NCBI GenBank assembly: GCA_026713545.1
Contig: JAPOOG010000109.1
Location: 28,691 to 92,690, forward strand
DNA length: 64,000 bases
Source: Bryobacterales bacterium
GTDB lineage: Bacteria > Acidobacteriota > Terriglobia > Bryobacterales > UBA6623
Direction: 5' to 3'
The notes beneath the pieces were generated by a model. It was not told the DNA's origin. It searched no databases and saw only the letters and a program-made list of their open reading frames with translations. This document shows positions 35,092-43,514 of this stretch, piece by piece (the stretch's first letter is position 1; every line of letters begins with the position of its first letter). A program made the position numbers and the translations under genes.

Positions 35092-35925
35092 CTAGCGCCT
35101 ACGCTGTTCTTCCAGCAAGCGATAGACTTCCCGCTTCGATAGCCCGCGTTCTTTCGCTACCTGTTTGACGGCGCCCATCCGCCCGGCGCCTTGACTCATG
35201 AATACGTCGACGCGATCAGCGATCGTGCCCTCCCTGGTGCGGGGAGATTCACCGCGGCCAATCAGCAAAGTGATTTCCCCTCTCACCGCACCGCGTTGGT
35301 CAAGTGTGGCAAGCAAGTGCGATACCGAGCCTCGCAGGAACTCTTCGTGCACTTTGGTCAATTCGCGAGCAATGACGGCGCGGCGGTCGCCGAGGATTTC
35401 GAGTACATCCTGCAACGTATTGACGATCCGATGGGGCGCCTCGTAAAAGACCAGCGTGGCAGTGTCGTCAATGAGCGCCTGCAATGTCTTGCGGCGCTGG
35501 GTAGCCTTGGCCGGCAGAAATCCGCCAAACCGGAAGGAGCCCGTGGGAAGCCCCGAAGCGACCAAGGCCGTCACGAGAGCCACCGGGCCGGGAATCGGAA
35601 CGATGACGACGCCAGCGGCGATCGCCTTGGCAACGAGGCGGTAACCCGGGTCCGAGATTCCCGGCATGCCGGCATCGGTTACGACTGCGATCGACTCTCC
35701 TCCCGACGCCTGCTCGACTATGTCGCTCGCCCGCACGGACTCGTTGTGTTCGTGAAAACTCAGCAGAGGCTTGCTGATGTGAAAATGCTTGAGCAACTTC
35801 CCTGTATGGCGTGTGTCCTCGCAGGCGATGAGATCTACCTCGCCCAGGACACGCAGAGCGCGCAGAGTGATATCTTCGAGATTGCCCAGCGGCGTGGCTA
35901 CCAGGTAGATCGTGCCGGCAGCCAC
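35092..35925 (-). CDS. rsmI: 16S rRNA (cytidine1402-2'-O)-methyltransferase RsmI
   Basis: RsmI methylates the ribose of C1402 in the decoding centre. The 277-residue protein has the tetrapyrrole-methylase fold: TIYLVATPLGNLEDITLRAL, ACEDTRHTGKLL, SFHEHNE, the SAM-site VVTDAGMPGISDPGYRLV and the FGGFLPAKATQRRKTL motif. The C-terminal helix-turn-helix-like end (VAKERGLSKREVYRLLEE) is also typical. A GTG start is used. It is the last gene of a likely aquaporin-small protein-rsmI transcript. Confidence 0.96.
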   Translation of the reverse strand: MAAGTIYLVATPLGNLEDITLRALRVLGEVDLIACEDTRHTGKLLKHFHISKPLLSFHEHNESVRASDIVEQASGGESIAVVTDAGMPGISDPGYRLVAKAIAAGVVIVPIPGPVALVTALVASGLPTGSFRFGGFLPAKATQRRKTLQALIDDTATLVFYEAPHRIVNTLQDVLEILGDRRAVIARELTKVHEEFLRGSVSHLLATLDQRGAVRGEITLLIGRGESPRTREGTIADRVDVFMSQGAGRMGAVKQVAKERGLSKREVYRLLEEQRRR

Positions 35926-35929
35926 CGCA

Positions 35930-36235
35930 TCAACTCTTCGTCGGAGAGAAGCACACCAACATCTTCAGATAATCATCGATGCCGTGGCGTTCGTTTTTCG
36001 CAACGGCTCTGACGAAGATGCCGCCACAGCCAACCGGTGCGTGGCATTCGCCGTTTACAGGGAACTTGCATCGCACGCTCTCTCCCCAGAGCAAGGGCGC
36101 GATAAGAGACGGAAGCCATGGCTTGTCCGTCACAGCCTGATTGTCGAGCAGCTCGGAAATGGCGAATCCCTCAACCACCTTCAAGTTGTCTATTCCACCG
36201 CAGGCCGGCCGCGCTCCGACACAAAAGCCGGCCAA
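35930..36235 (-). CDS. Small cysteine-rich protein, unknown
   Basis: This 101-residue frame fits tightly between aquaporin (ends 36254) and rsmI (starts 35925), on the same strand. The start shown is TTG; the frame opens a few codons earlier with RTPAVL, so the beginning could read as a short hydrophobic export signal ending in a cysteine. The body (VEGFAISELLDNQAV, WLPSLIAPLLWGESVRCKF, GGIFVRAVAKNERH) has balanced composition and six cysteines. I recognise no family. The absence of a good ribosome-binding site leaves doubt that it is translated. Confidence 0.4.
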   Translation of the reverse strand: MAGFCVGARPACGGIDNLKVVEGFAISELLDNQAVTDKPWLPSLIAPLLWGESVRCKFPVNGECHAPVGCGGIFVRAVAKNERHGIDDYLKMLVCFSPTKS

Positions 36236-36253
36236 CAGGACTGCCGGTGTTCT

Positions 36254-36898
36254 CTACTCGTCTTTCAATGCCCCGTACAGCAACGCCGCCAGTACGCCGC
36301 CCAACGGGCACGCCACGAAATAGATCCACAACGTCGAGAGGGCGTTGGGAGCGCTACTGAAGAGCGCCGGACCCAATGACCGCGCCGGGTTGAGCGACGC
36401 ACCTGTCAACGGGCCGCCCATCAGAATGCAAAACGCCAGCGTCAAGCCGATTGCGATCGGCGCAAAGTCACCTGCCTTACCGCTCACGGCCGTGAAGTAG
36501 ATCGCATTGACGAGGAAGAACGTCAGGAGCATCTCCAGGACGAACGTCTGCGCCACGCCGACGCCCTCCGCCGGAACTGTCGCACCAAGCGTTCCGGCCT
36601 GTGCGCCGAGCACGAAGTTCAATGCCGCGGCGCCCGCAACGCCCCCTATCAACTGAACAACGATGTACCCTGCCGCCTTGGCGAAATCGATCTGTCCTCC
36701 AACGAGCAGTCCGATCGTAACCGCCGGGTTGATATGAGTGCCGGAGATGGGACCGTAGGCGTAAGCGAAACCCAGAACAACCAAACCGTGGGCGAGTGCT
36801 ACGGCAACCAAACTCCCGCTCACGGCAGCCGCGCCAGCTCCAATAAAGATCAGCGTGAAAGTCCCCACGAACTCCGCGACCAATGCCTTGCTATTCAT
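36254..36898 (-). CDS. MIP family aquaporin
   Basis: The 214-residue channel has six membrane helices and the two NPA half-helix motifs: GTHINPAVT (about 57-65) and GASLNPARSLGP (about 167-178). The residues after the second NPA (RSLGP rather than RDFGPR) and the short loops favour a water channel of the AqpZ kind over a glycerol facilitator. A strong GGAGGAGG ribosome-binding site precedes the ATG. It heads the transcript with the small protein and rsmI; the upstream space holds a degenerate family A repeat. Confidence 0.92.
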   Translation of the reverse strand: MNSKALVAEFVGTFTLIFIGAGAAAVSGSLVAVALAHGLVVLGFAYAYGPISGTHINPAVTIGLLVGGQIDFAKAAGYIVVQLIGGVAGAAALNFVLGAQAGTLGATVPAEGVGVAQTFVLEMLLTFFLVNAIYFTAVSGKAGDFAPIAIGLTLAFCILMGGPLTGASLNPARSLGPALFSSAPNALSTLWIYFVACPLGGVLAALLYGALKDE

Positions 36899-36967
36899 TT
36901 ATCCTCCTCCATACGCCGCAGCCACCGATAGGCCGGGTAAGTTTCAAACCATCGAGAGAGAGTATAC

Positions 36968-37256
36968 GAAACCACAAGGGGTGCCGTGAGCCGGGGGGGG
37001 CCGGAAACCCTTGAAGGACGCCCAGGGGGAGGCGCGGCTGGACTCCGCAGTCGCTTACAGCGGGGTGAGCGAAAAAGCGATCCGGGTCGATCTGATCTGA
37101 CGAACGACAAAGCCGACAACCGCCCATGCGCGTCACCCGGATGGGCACGCGCCGCTCCAGCAACGGCACGGAGAGCATGCGCCGCGTTTTTTGAGTCCCC
37201 CGCCGCTACTCCATCTGCCTCAGCTCGCCTTACGCCATCGAAGTGACTTTTCCACG
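36968..37256. repeat. Family A element, degenerate inverted copy
   Basis: Reading the minus strand, CGTGGAAAAGTCAC near 37256 matches the family A left end. The core at 37060-37120 (complement of GTCGGCTTTGTCGTTCGTCA, then CCCGGATCGC) aligns closely with 13097-13160 of the 260-bp copy. The other end (near 36970) is poorly conserved. A G-run (36991-37000) and G-rich tracts lie inside. It fills the gap between the aquaporin and deoxynucleoside kinase genes, both on the minus strand. Confidence 0.6.
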
Positions 37257-37261
37257 AACTC

Positions 37262-37894
37262 TCAGGTGCCCAAGGGCAAAAAATACTGAGTTCCGCGGAC
37301 CGGCCGGCTCAACTCCTCGAGCAACTCCTTCAGGTCGTTTTTCTTATGTACGAAGTCGACTTGGCTGGTGTCGACGACCAAGACATCCGACGCTTTGTAG
37401 TGGGAAAAGAAATGCTCGTAGGCTCTTGTGACCTCGGCGAGGTACTCGTCGGAGATTTGTGCTTCGGAAGCGATATTCTTGCGGATGATGCGCTCACGAA
37501 GCACCTCCGGCGTCGCCTTCAGGTACACGACGAGATCCGGCGCGACCAACTGTTCCTTAAAGAGGCGATAGTATTCGTCGTACACGGCCACTTCATCATC
37601 GGTGAGGTTGATGTAGGCAAACAGCTTGTCCTTCTCGAAGAGGTAATCCGTGACGACCGGCATCTGCGACCGGCCGGGATCAATTGCGGACAACTGCTGG
37701 AAACGGTTCACCAGGAAATACATCTGCGCCCGAAAAGCCGAACCCTGTTGGCCGCGGTAGAAATCATTCAAGAAGGGGTTTTCTTCCGAGTCAAGAACCG
37801 TCTTGGCTTGAATCCGCTCAGCCAGTGCTTGAGCCAAGCTTGATTTGCCAACCCGAAGTGGACCTTCAATGGCGATGTAACGAAACGGACTCAT
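37262..37894 (-). CDS. Deoxynucleoside kinase family protein
   Basis: The 210-residue P-loop kinase phosphorylates deoxyribonucleosides in salvage. Seen: P-loop EGPLRVGKSSLA near residue 10, the substrate-site EENPFLNDFY, YFLVNRFQQL, the VVTDYLFEKDKLFA stretch with a DYLF instead of the usual DRS-type motif, and the lid region RERIIRKNIASE. It is closest to bacterial dAdo/dGuo kinases. The ATG at 37894 is preferred to a TTG six codons upstream; neither has a clear ribosome-binding site. Cytoplasmic. Confidence 0.88.
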   Translation of the reverse strand: MSPFRYIAIEGPLRVGKSSLAQALAERIQAKTVLDSEENPFLNDFYRGQQGSAFRAQMYFLVNRFQQLSAIDPGRSQMPVVTDYLFEKDKLFAYINLTDDEVAVYDEYYRLFKEQLVAPDLVVYLKATPEVLRERIIRKNIASEAQISDEYLAEVTRAYEHFFSHYKASDVLVVDTSQVDFVHKKNDLKELLEELSRPVRGTQYFLPLGT

Positions 37895-38396
37895 CCGATG
37901 AAGCGCGAACAACGGCTTGGCAGCACATGTTTCGATAGAACCGTCGTCGAGGACGAAACAACAGAGAACGGCTCTTAGTGAATGTACTGCGAATACTAGA
38001 TTATTTCACAGCATCGGGCGCTGCCGCCGAGGAGGGTTGTTGGTCGGCCCGGCTTGGCGGCCAGGGCTCTCAGATAAGCGAACGATGCCGCGACCCCGAC
38101 AAGCAGATCTTCGGAGTCACTATGATTCATAAAGGCGATGCGTACCCTGATAGCTGGCGTCCAGACAGTGGCTGAAGACCTGTGAGATTTCAACCACTCT
38201 GCTGCGCAAGAGGGCACCGATAGGCAGCTGGTGCTGGCGGCCGCGATGCTGACTCGAAAGCCCGTGGAACACCTCGGCTCCGGGCTGAGTGGTCCATCGG
38301 AAAACAGAGCGAGGGAGTCCGGAGCATGGCCCGGCCAATTCCGCTTGCAGCCAATGTCAGAGCATCGCGTCGGCTGACGGCACAGACATCCTGCAC
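37895..38396. other. Intergenic, possible decayed gene fragments
   Basis: About 500 bases between ruvB and the kinase. Directly after the ruvB stop, on the same strand, GTG at 38396 opens a 68-codon frame with AVSRRDALTLAASGIG, a twin-arginine-like motif, but the frame then becomes low in hydrophobic residues and stops. Other short minus-strand frames follow in different phases (for example around 38120-38340). This pattern fits the remains of a Tat-exported protein gene, though chance cannot be excluded. Confidence 0.3.
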
Positions 38397-39422
38397 TTAG
38401 AAGCGCAAGTTCTCCTGTGGTCCGTGCGTCAACTCTATCCCGAAGTATGAAAAGGCGAGGCGGGTGCCGACGCGGCCTCTCGGCGTGCGGTCGAGAAAAC
38501 CGAGTTGCATCAGATAGGGCTCGTAGACTTCCTCGATCGTGCTGGCGTCCTCGCCGACGGAGGCGGCGATCGTGTTCAAACCGACGGGTCCACCGGCGTA
38601 TTTGTCGAGGATTGTGCGCATCACTTTCTGGTCAACCTCATCAAGCCCGTGAGGGTCAACCTCAAGCAGATCGAGCGCGGTGCGGGCCACGGCACGGCCG
38701 ATAGAACCGTCAGCCCGTACTTGTGAATAGTCTCGGACCCGGCGAAGCAGCCGATTGGCGATGCGGGGCGTTCCCCGGCTACGCTGGGCGATCTCTTCCG
38801 CACCTCTATCGTCGATAACGACGCCCAGCATGCCGGCAGAGCGGAAAACGATCTTCGTCAGGTCGGAAACATCGTACGGGTTGAGCCGTAGCGTCAGCCC
38901 GAAGCGGCCGCGCAAGGGTCCGGAGAGCATGCCCGCACGGGTTGTCGCGCCGATGGTGGTGAACGGCGGAAGCGGTATCGAGTGTGTGCGCGCTCCTGGT
39001 CCGGTGCCTATCATGAGGTCTACCCGAAAGTCTTCGAGCGCCGCATAAAGCATCTCCTCCACATCAGGAAGCAAGCGGTGGATCTCGTCAACGAAGAAGA
39101 CCTGGTGGGGCTCCATCGCCGTCAAAGCACCGGTGAGATCGAGCTTCTTTTGCAGTACGGGGCCGGAGGTCAAATCGACTCGGACGTTCAGTTCACGAGC
39201 GATGATGTGCGCCAGGGTGGTCTTGCCAAGCCCCGGCGGACCGTACAGCAAGACGTGATCGAGCGCCTCGCCACGACCTCGAGCGGCTTCAATGGCGATC
39301 GAAAGGTTCTCCTTGAGCTTCGGCTGACCGACGAAATCGCACAAGGATTTCGGTCGGAGGGTAATATCGAACTGGCGGTCGTCGTCCTCCGGCTCAGGTG
39401 AAACGATACGCTGGTCCGGCAT
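38397..39422 (-). CDS. ruvB: Holliday junction branch migration helicase RuvB
   Basis: RuvB is the AAA+ motor that drives branch migration with RuvA. The 341-residue protein shows LRPKSLCDFVGQPKLKENL, Walker A GPPGLGKTT (61-69), Walker B with FVDEIHRL, sensor motif TIGATTRAGMLSGPLRGRFG, and the winged-helix end YLMQLGFLDRTPRGR. Length is standard. It lies 17 bases downstream of ruvA, forming the usual ruvAB pair; ruvC is not present in this window. Confidence 0.97.
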   Translation of the reverse strand: MPDQRIVSPEPEDDDRQFDITLRPKSLCDFVGQPKLKENLSIAIEAARGRGEALDHVLLYGPPGLGKTTLAHIIARELNVRVDLTSGPVLQKKLDLTGALTAMEPHQVFFVDEIHRLLPDVEEMLYAALEDFRVDLMIGTGPGARTHSIPLPPFTTIGATTRAGMLSGPLRGRFGLTLRLNPYDVSDLTKIVFRSAGMLGVVIDDRGAEEIAQRSRGTPRIANRLLRRVRDYSQVRADGSIGRAVARTALDLLEVDPHGLDEVDQKVMRTILDKYAGGPVGLNTIAASVGEDASTIEEVYEPYLMQLGFLDRTPRGRVGTRLAFSYFGIELTHGPQENLRF

Positions 39423-39439
39423 TGCTGTTCAGCTTAATG

Positions 39440-40033
39440 TTATCGGCTTATCAGCTCCATCGAGCGGCGAAAGAGAAGCTCGAACTCCACGGCCACTCCT
39501 TCCGCCACGGCCTTACGAACGGCCTTGTCCGCCGCAGCGCGGTTGCAGCCGAGGTTCACCAGAGTGGACACGACGTCTTGCTGCATGGCGTCAGAAAGCG
39601 AAACCCCTTCGGGCCGCTCGTCGGTATCCAGGGACTCCAGCTTCTCGCGCAGTTCGAGAGAGATACGCTCGCCGGTCTTGCGCCCTACACCGGGTATCCG
39701 AGTCAGCCGCTTCGCGTCCCCGACGCGAATGGCGTCGAGCAGCTCGTCTGTAGGCAGCCCTGAAAGAATCGTTACGGCCAAGCGAGGGCCAATCCCGCTG
39801 ATCGTGATCAATTTCTCGAACAGCTCCTTCTCGCGCCCACCGGCGAAACCATACAGAGCGAGTGTGTCTTCGCGCACATGGGTATAAATCAGCAGCCGGA
39901 CTTCTTCTCCGATTCCGCCGATGTGTGAGAACGTCGAGACCGGAACTGTGACTGCGTACCCAACGCCGCCGGCATCGATGATGACGAAGTTCGGATGCTT
40001 TTCGAGTAACTTTCCGCGGAGAGAGGCGATCAT
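39440..40033 (-). CDS. ruvA: Holliday junction DNA helicase subunit RuvA
   Basis: The 197-residue protein has the N-terminal OB fold (MIASLRGKLLEKHPNFVIID), two helix-hairpin-helix motifs (KLITISGIGPRLAVTILSG and LTRIPGVGRKTGERISLEL), an acid-pin region and the C-terminal domain III that contacts RuvB (LVNLGCNRAAADKAVRKA). RuvA tetramers hold the Holliday junction for RuvB. The ATG at 40033 begins the family N-terminus. It is divergent from rsmE, with 78 bases between them. Confidence 0.96.
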   Translation of the reverse strand: MIASLRGKLLEKHPNFVIIDAGGVGYAVTVPVSTFSHIGGIGEEVRLLIYTHVREDTLALYGFAGGREKELFEKLITISGIGPRLAVTILSGLPTDELLDAIRVGDAKRLTRIPGVGRKTGERISLELREKLESLDTDERPEGVSLSDAMQQDVVSTLVNLGCNRAAADKAVRKAVAEGVAVEFELLFRRSMELISR

Positions 40034-40111
40034 GCGATCGGCGGCGGCCGGAGCCCGAATTATCGCCGTGGCTCGAAAAGCCTGTCAAGCATACGGGTAT
40101 GATGACCTCCA

Positions 40112-40822
40112 ATGGCATTGCGCCGGGTATTTGTCGACCACGTGGATGACCAAGAAGCCCATGCAGAAGGTACGACCGCGCATCATCTTGCACGAGTCGT
40201 TCGGCTTTGCGAGGGGGAAGAGGTCGAGCTTTCGGACGGCCGCCGGCTCTTTCGGGCGCATGTCGCGAAAGCGGACTCCCGCCGAGTCGAGTTCGTCATC
40301 GACCAAGAGCTGGCGGCAATCTTTTCGGGACCCGAGGTAACAATACAGATCGCGGTCTTCCAGTTCTCGCGCTTCGAATGGGCCGTGGAGAAGGCGACCG
40401 AGCTGGGTGTCAGCCGAATCGTCCCGGTGGCTGCGGCACGAAGCGAGACTCATCTGGTCAAGGCTGCGCCCAAACGGCTGGAGCGCTGGAGGAGAATTGC
40501 CGAACAGGCAGCGCAACAGTCCCGCCGCCTGGCCGCGCCAATGATCGAACCAATGATTCCTTTCGAAGCGGTTCCGGCCCATGGGGAGGGTACAAGGCTG
40601 ATCTTGCATCCGGACGGGGACCCTCTCGGAGGCGTCTTGCGCTCGACCTTGGAGCAGCCCATTCAGCTTCTCGTGGGCCCTGAGGGAGGCTGGACCTCCG
40701 ACGAAGTGTCTGCGGCGAACCGGGCGGGTTATCGACACGCCGGCATGGGACCACTCATTCTGCGATGCGAGACCGCCGTGATCGCGGCGCTGGCAGCTAT
40801 AGGACAAGCCCTACACCGCTGA
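40112..40822 (+). CDS. rsmE: 16S rRNA (uracil1498-N3)-methyltransferase RsmE
   Basis: The 236-residue SPOUT-class enzyme methylates U1498 of 16S rRNA. Seen: an N-terminal PUA-like part (HHLARVVRLCEGEEVEL), the family block FEWAVEKATELGVSRIVPVAAARSE (in two parts from about 88), RWRRIAEQAAQQSRR, and the knotted SAM site LLVGPEGGWTSDEV followed by LGPLILRCETA-like GMGPLILRCETAVIAAL. The ATG has no ribosome-binding site; TATGAT at 40098-40103 ends eight bases before it, consistent with a leaderless transcript. Confidence 0.95.
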   Translation: MALRRVFVDHVDDQEAHAEGTTAHHLARVVRLCEGEEVELSDGRRLFRAHVAKADSRRVEFVIDQELAAIFSGPEVTIQIAVFQFSRFEWAVEKATELGVSRIVPVAAARSETHLVKAAPKRLERWRRIAEQAAQQSRRLAAPMIEPMIPFEAVPAHGEGTRLILHPDGDPLGGVLRSTLEQPIQLLVGPEGGWTSDEVSAANRAGYRHAGMGPLILRCETAVIAALAAIGQALHR

Positions 40823-40955
40823 TAGACCAGCCGTTCATTTACACTGGAACAGGCTGCGGCAGAACTCTGCGATCGTGCGACAGGGGAAAAAATGCAGACC
40901 TCAACACTGGTCCGCGATGCGAGTCTGAATATGGTGGAGTCGTTCCGCTATTCCC

Positions 40956-42190
40956 TCACGGAATCCGATTGTAGCCTCCCTGAGTGTGCCATTCGGGAAA
41001 GGCCAAGCCGTGGGCATCAAAGACGAGTTCACCGTCGCGGAGAGTGAGGACAGCTTCGATTTTCCTGGTGCCAATCATGCGGCGGAGGTTGGCATCGTTG
41101 AAGCCGAAGACGCCGCGGCGAAGTTGGAGGACGGCAACATCGGCGACCTTGCCAGCGCTGAGCGTGCCGACCTCGGGGAACCGTTTGATGGCTTGCGCGG
41201 GGCGGACCGTGGATCTGCAAATGGCTTCCTGAAGGGTCATGCCGAAGTTCATGAATTTCGAGATGACATTCGGCATTGCGGGCTTGGTCTTCACGATGCT
41301 GGCGTTGTGCAGGTCACTGCTGAGGGTATCGGGCGGGAAGCCATGCCGCATCGAGTCGTAGGCGGTGGGGAAGATGAAGGCGCCCGCGCCGTGTCCGACG
41401 TCGAAGATGATTCCGCGTTGGCGCGCTTCCCACATCCAGGGCTGTATCTCGCGAGTGGCGCGGTTGATCATTTCAAGCTGCCGGTCGCTGTTCATGTGGG
41501 TATGAATGTCGCCGGGACGGAGGATCTCAAGGAGCTTCGTCTTCGTATCGCGTGCCTGATGAGTGAGGACTTCATATCGACGATGACCGGCGTGTTCGTG
41601 CGTCCGCCCGCCTCGACCGCACGCTCCAGCGGCAGATAACCCTTGCGGGCAAAGTGCGCCGTCTTGATGCCGACGATGATGTCGGAATATTGCTCGATCT
41701 TCTCGGCGGTCTTGTCTGAGTCCATGTCGGTGACGTCGTTCTCCGCCTGCGACCCGACCATGCCCCTGCCGACGATGTTGATGAAGGCGTAGATACGGGT
41801 CTTGGCACGGTCGATCACCGTTTGCTTGAACTCGTCAAACGTGCGCCAGCCCGACCCGCCGCAGTCGGCAACGGTGGTCACGCCCTGGGTGAGATGGGTG
41901 TCGTCGGGCCAGATCGAGCCTCGATATCCGAAGACATGCACATGGATGTCGACGAGTCCCGGGGTGACGTAGTAGCCAGCGACGTCGATGGCTTTCTTCG
42001 CCTGTTCGGCAGGAATGTTTTCGGCGACGCGGGAGATGGTCTTGCCCGCGACGGCGATATCCACGATGCGATCAATCCCGTTGGCCGGGTCGATCACGTG
42101 GCCGCCTTTGAGAATGTAGTCGTACGGCTGTGCTGTTGCCGAAGCTGCGACGACAAATACGCAAATCAGGGTCGCGTGCCGCTGCAACAT
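40956..42190 (-). pseudogene. Exported amidohydrolase, split by a frameshift (third of three)
   Basis: Two adjoining frames, 41492-42190 and 40956-41495, together reproduce the whole of the neighbouring amidohydrolases. The first has the signal peptide and the metal site VDIHVHVFG; the second starts at MNSDRQLEMINR and has the DVGHGAGAF and SSDLHNASI histidine/aspartate motifs. Homology changes phase near 41560: in the shifted frame ARDTKTKLLEILRPGDIHTH continues the alignment with the paralogue. One missing base explains it. The first frame ends in an ATGA that also starts the second, so two coupled half-proteins could still be made. The site is not a homopolymer. Confidence 0.85.
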
Positions 42191-42200
42191 CCCGAGATCC

Positions 42201-43451
42201 CTAGCGAAAGTTGCTGTAGGGCCCGGCCGTACTCCACTCAGCCATGCTGATGCCCTCGGCGTCCCAGATGATCTCTCCCTTGCGGACGGTCATCATGCAG
42301 CGGATGTTTTTTTTCGCCGTGAGCTTGCCGCGGCCGGAGTCGAGAAAAGCAAATTTACCCTCTTCGATCTTGAGGATCGCGATGTCGGCGGTCGAGCCCT
42401 CATCGAGCGTGCCGAGATCGCTGCGGCGGATCGCTTCCGCCGGGTTGACCGTGGTGCGTTCGATGATCTGCTGGAAGGTAAGGCCGATGTTAAGGAACTT
42501 CGACATGACGTTGTTCAGGTGAGCGCGCGGCAACATGATGCTGTTCTTGTGAATGTCGGTGGAGATGGTGTCGGGCAGGAAACCCTGCTTGATGGCGGGG
42601 ACGGCGATGCGGAACCAGAAGCTCCCGGAGCCGTGACCGACGTCGAACAGGATGCCCCTCTCGCGCGCTTTCCACATGTAATCCCGGACTTTTTTGTTCT
42701 CGTCGAGTTGCGGCGTCAGCCGGCCGTAGAAGTGCGTGTGGATGTTGCCAGGCTTCATGTGCTCGAGGATCAACTCCTTGTAGCCGCGGCCTTCCTTGGG
42801 GTGGAAGTCGACCATCAGGACGCTGTTGCTCATCTCGGCAGCTTTGACGGCGCGGTCTATCGCTTCCCAGTCTTGCGGTTGATAGTGCGCGGTCTTGATG
42901 CCGACGATGTCATCAGGGTGCTTATTGACCATGGCGACGGCGGCATCGATGTCCATCTGCTCAACGTCGTTCTCGACCTCGCGGCCGTACATGCCCGCGC
43001 CGACGATGTTCAGAAAAGCCAGCAAGCGAACGCGCGCCTTGTCGATGGTTTCCGCTTTGAACTTCTCGAACCCCTCATGACCGGAACTACCCGCGTCGAC
43101 AGCCGTTGTCACACCGTAGCGGAGTGTGTTGTGATCGGGATTGAGGTTGAGCCAAGCGCCATATTGGTCGAAATGCGTATGAATGTCGATCAGGCCGGGA
43201 GTGACGTAATACTCGCTGACGTCAACAACTTTCTTCGCGCGATAGGCAGGGAGGTTTTCGGCGACAGTGTGAATCTTCTCGCCGATGACGGCGATGTCGA
43301 AGCGGCCGTTACGGTTGTTCTTGATGTCGATGACGTGGCCGTTCTTCAGGAGCAGATCGTAGATCGTTGTGTCGGCGGCAGAGTCTTGGGCCTGTACAGG
43401 CAGGATCAGGACAAGAAGGAATATCAGGAAGAACATCTTAGATGACCGCAT
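42201..43451 (-). CDS. Exported amidohydrolase/deacetylase-family metallohydrolase (second of three)
   Basis: The 416-residue protein has a Sec signal (MRSSKMFFLIFLLVLILPVQAQ) and the amidohydrolase barrel: LKNGHVIDIKNN, metal site LIDIHTHFDQYG, possible carbamylated-lysine site VGIKTAHYQ, NIHTHF, FDVGHGSGSF and the metal aspartate in STDIHKNSI. Such enzymes hydrolyse amide bonds of cyclic or acetylated substrates; related cytosolic proteins are called dihydroorotase-like or deacetylases. It differs more from the other two copies than they do from each other. The ATG at 43451 starts the signal. It ends ten bases before the third copy. Confidence 0.88.
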   Translation of the reverse strand: MRSSKMFFLIFLLVLILPVQAQDSAADTTIYDLLLKNGHVIDIKNNRNGRFDIAVIGEKIHTVAENLPAYRAKKVVDVSEYYVTPGLIDIHTHFDQYGAWLNLNPDHNTLRYGVTTAVDAGSSGHEGFEKFKAETIDKARVRLLAFLNIVGAGMYGREVENDVEQMDIDAAVAMVNKHPDDIVGIKTAHYQPQDWEAIDRAVKAAEMSNSVLMVDFHPKEGRGYKELILEHMKPGNIHTHFYGRLTPQLDENKKVRDYMWKARERGILFDVGHGSGSFWFRIAVPAIKQGFLPDTISTDIHKNSIMLPRAHLNNVMSKFLNIGLTFQQIIERTTVNPAEAIRRSDLGTLDEGSTADIAILKIEEGKFAFLDSGRGKLTAKKNIRCMMTVRKGEIIWDAEGISMAEWSTAGPYSNFR

Positions 43452-43514
43452 GGTGTTTTCAATACCTTGGATGTCTTGCACGCCCATGAGAAAACGGCAC
43501 GGGATACCGTTCCT

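Noticed and set aside
41555..41565. Programmed frameshift in the third amidohydrolase
   Set aside because: There is no slippery heptamer or downstream structure, and the paralogues are single frames. A mutation or sequence error is more likely.
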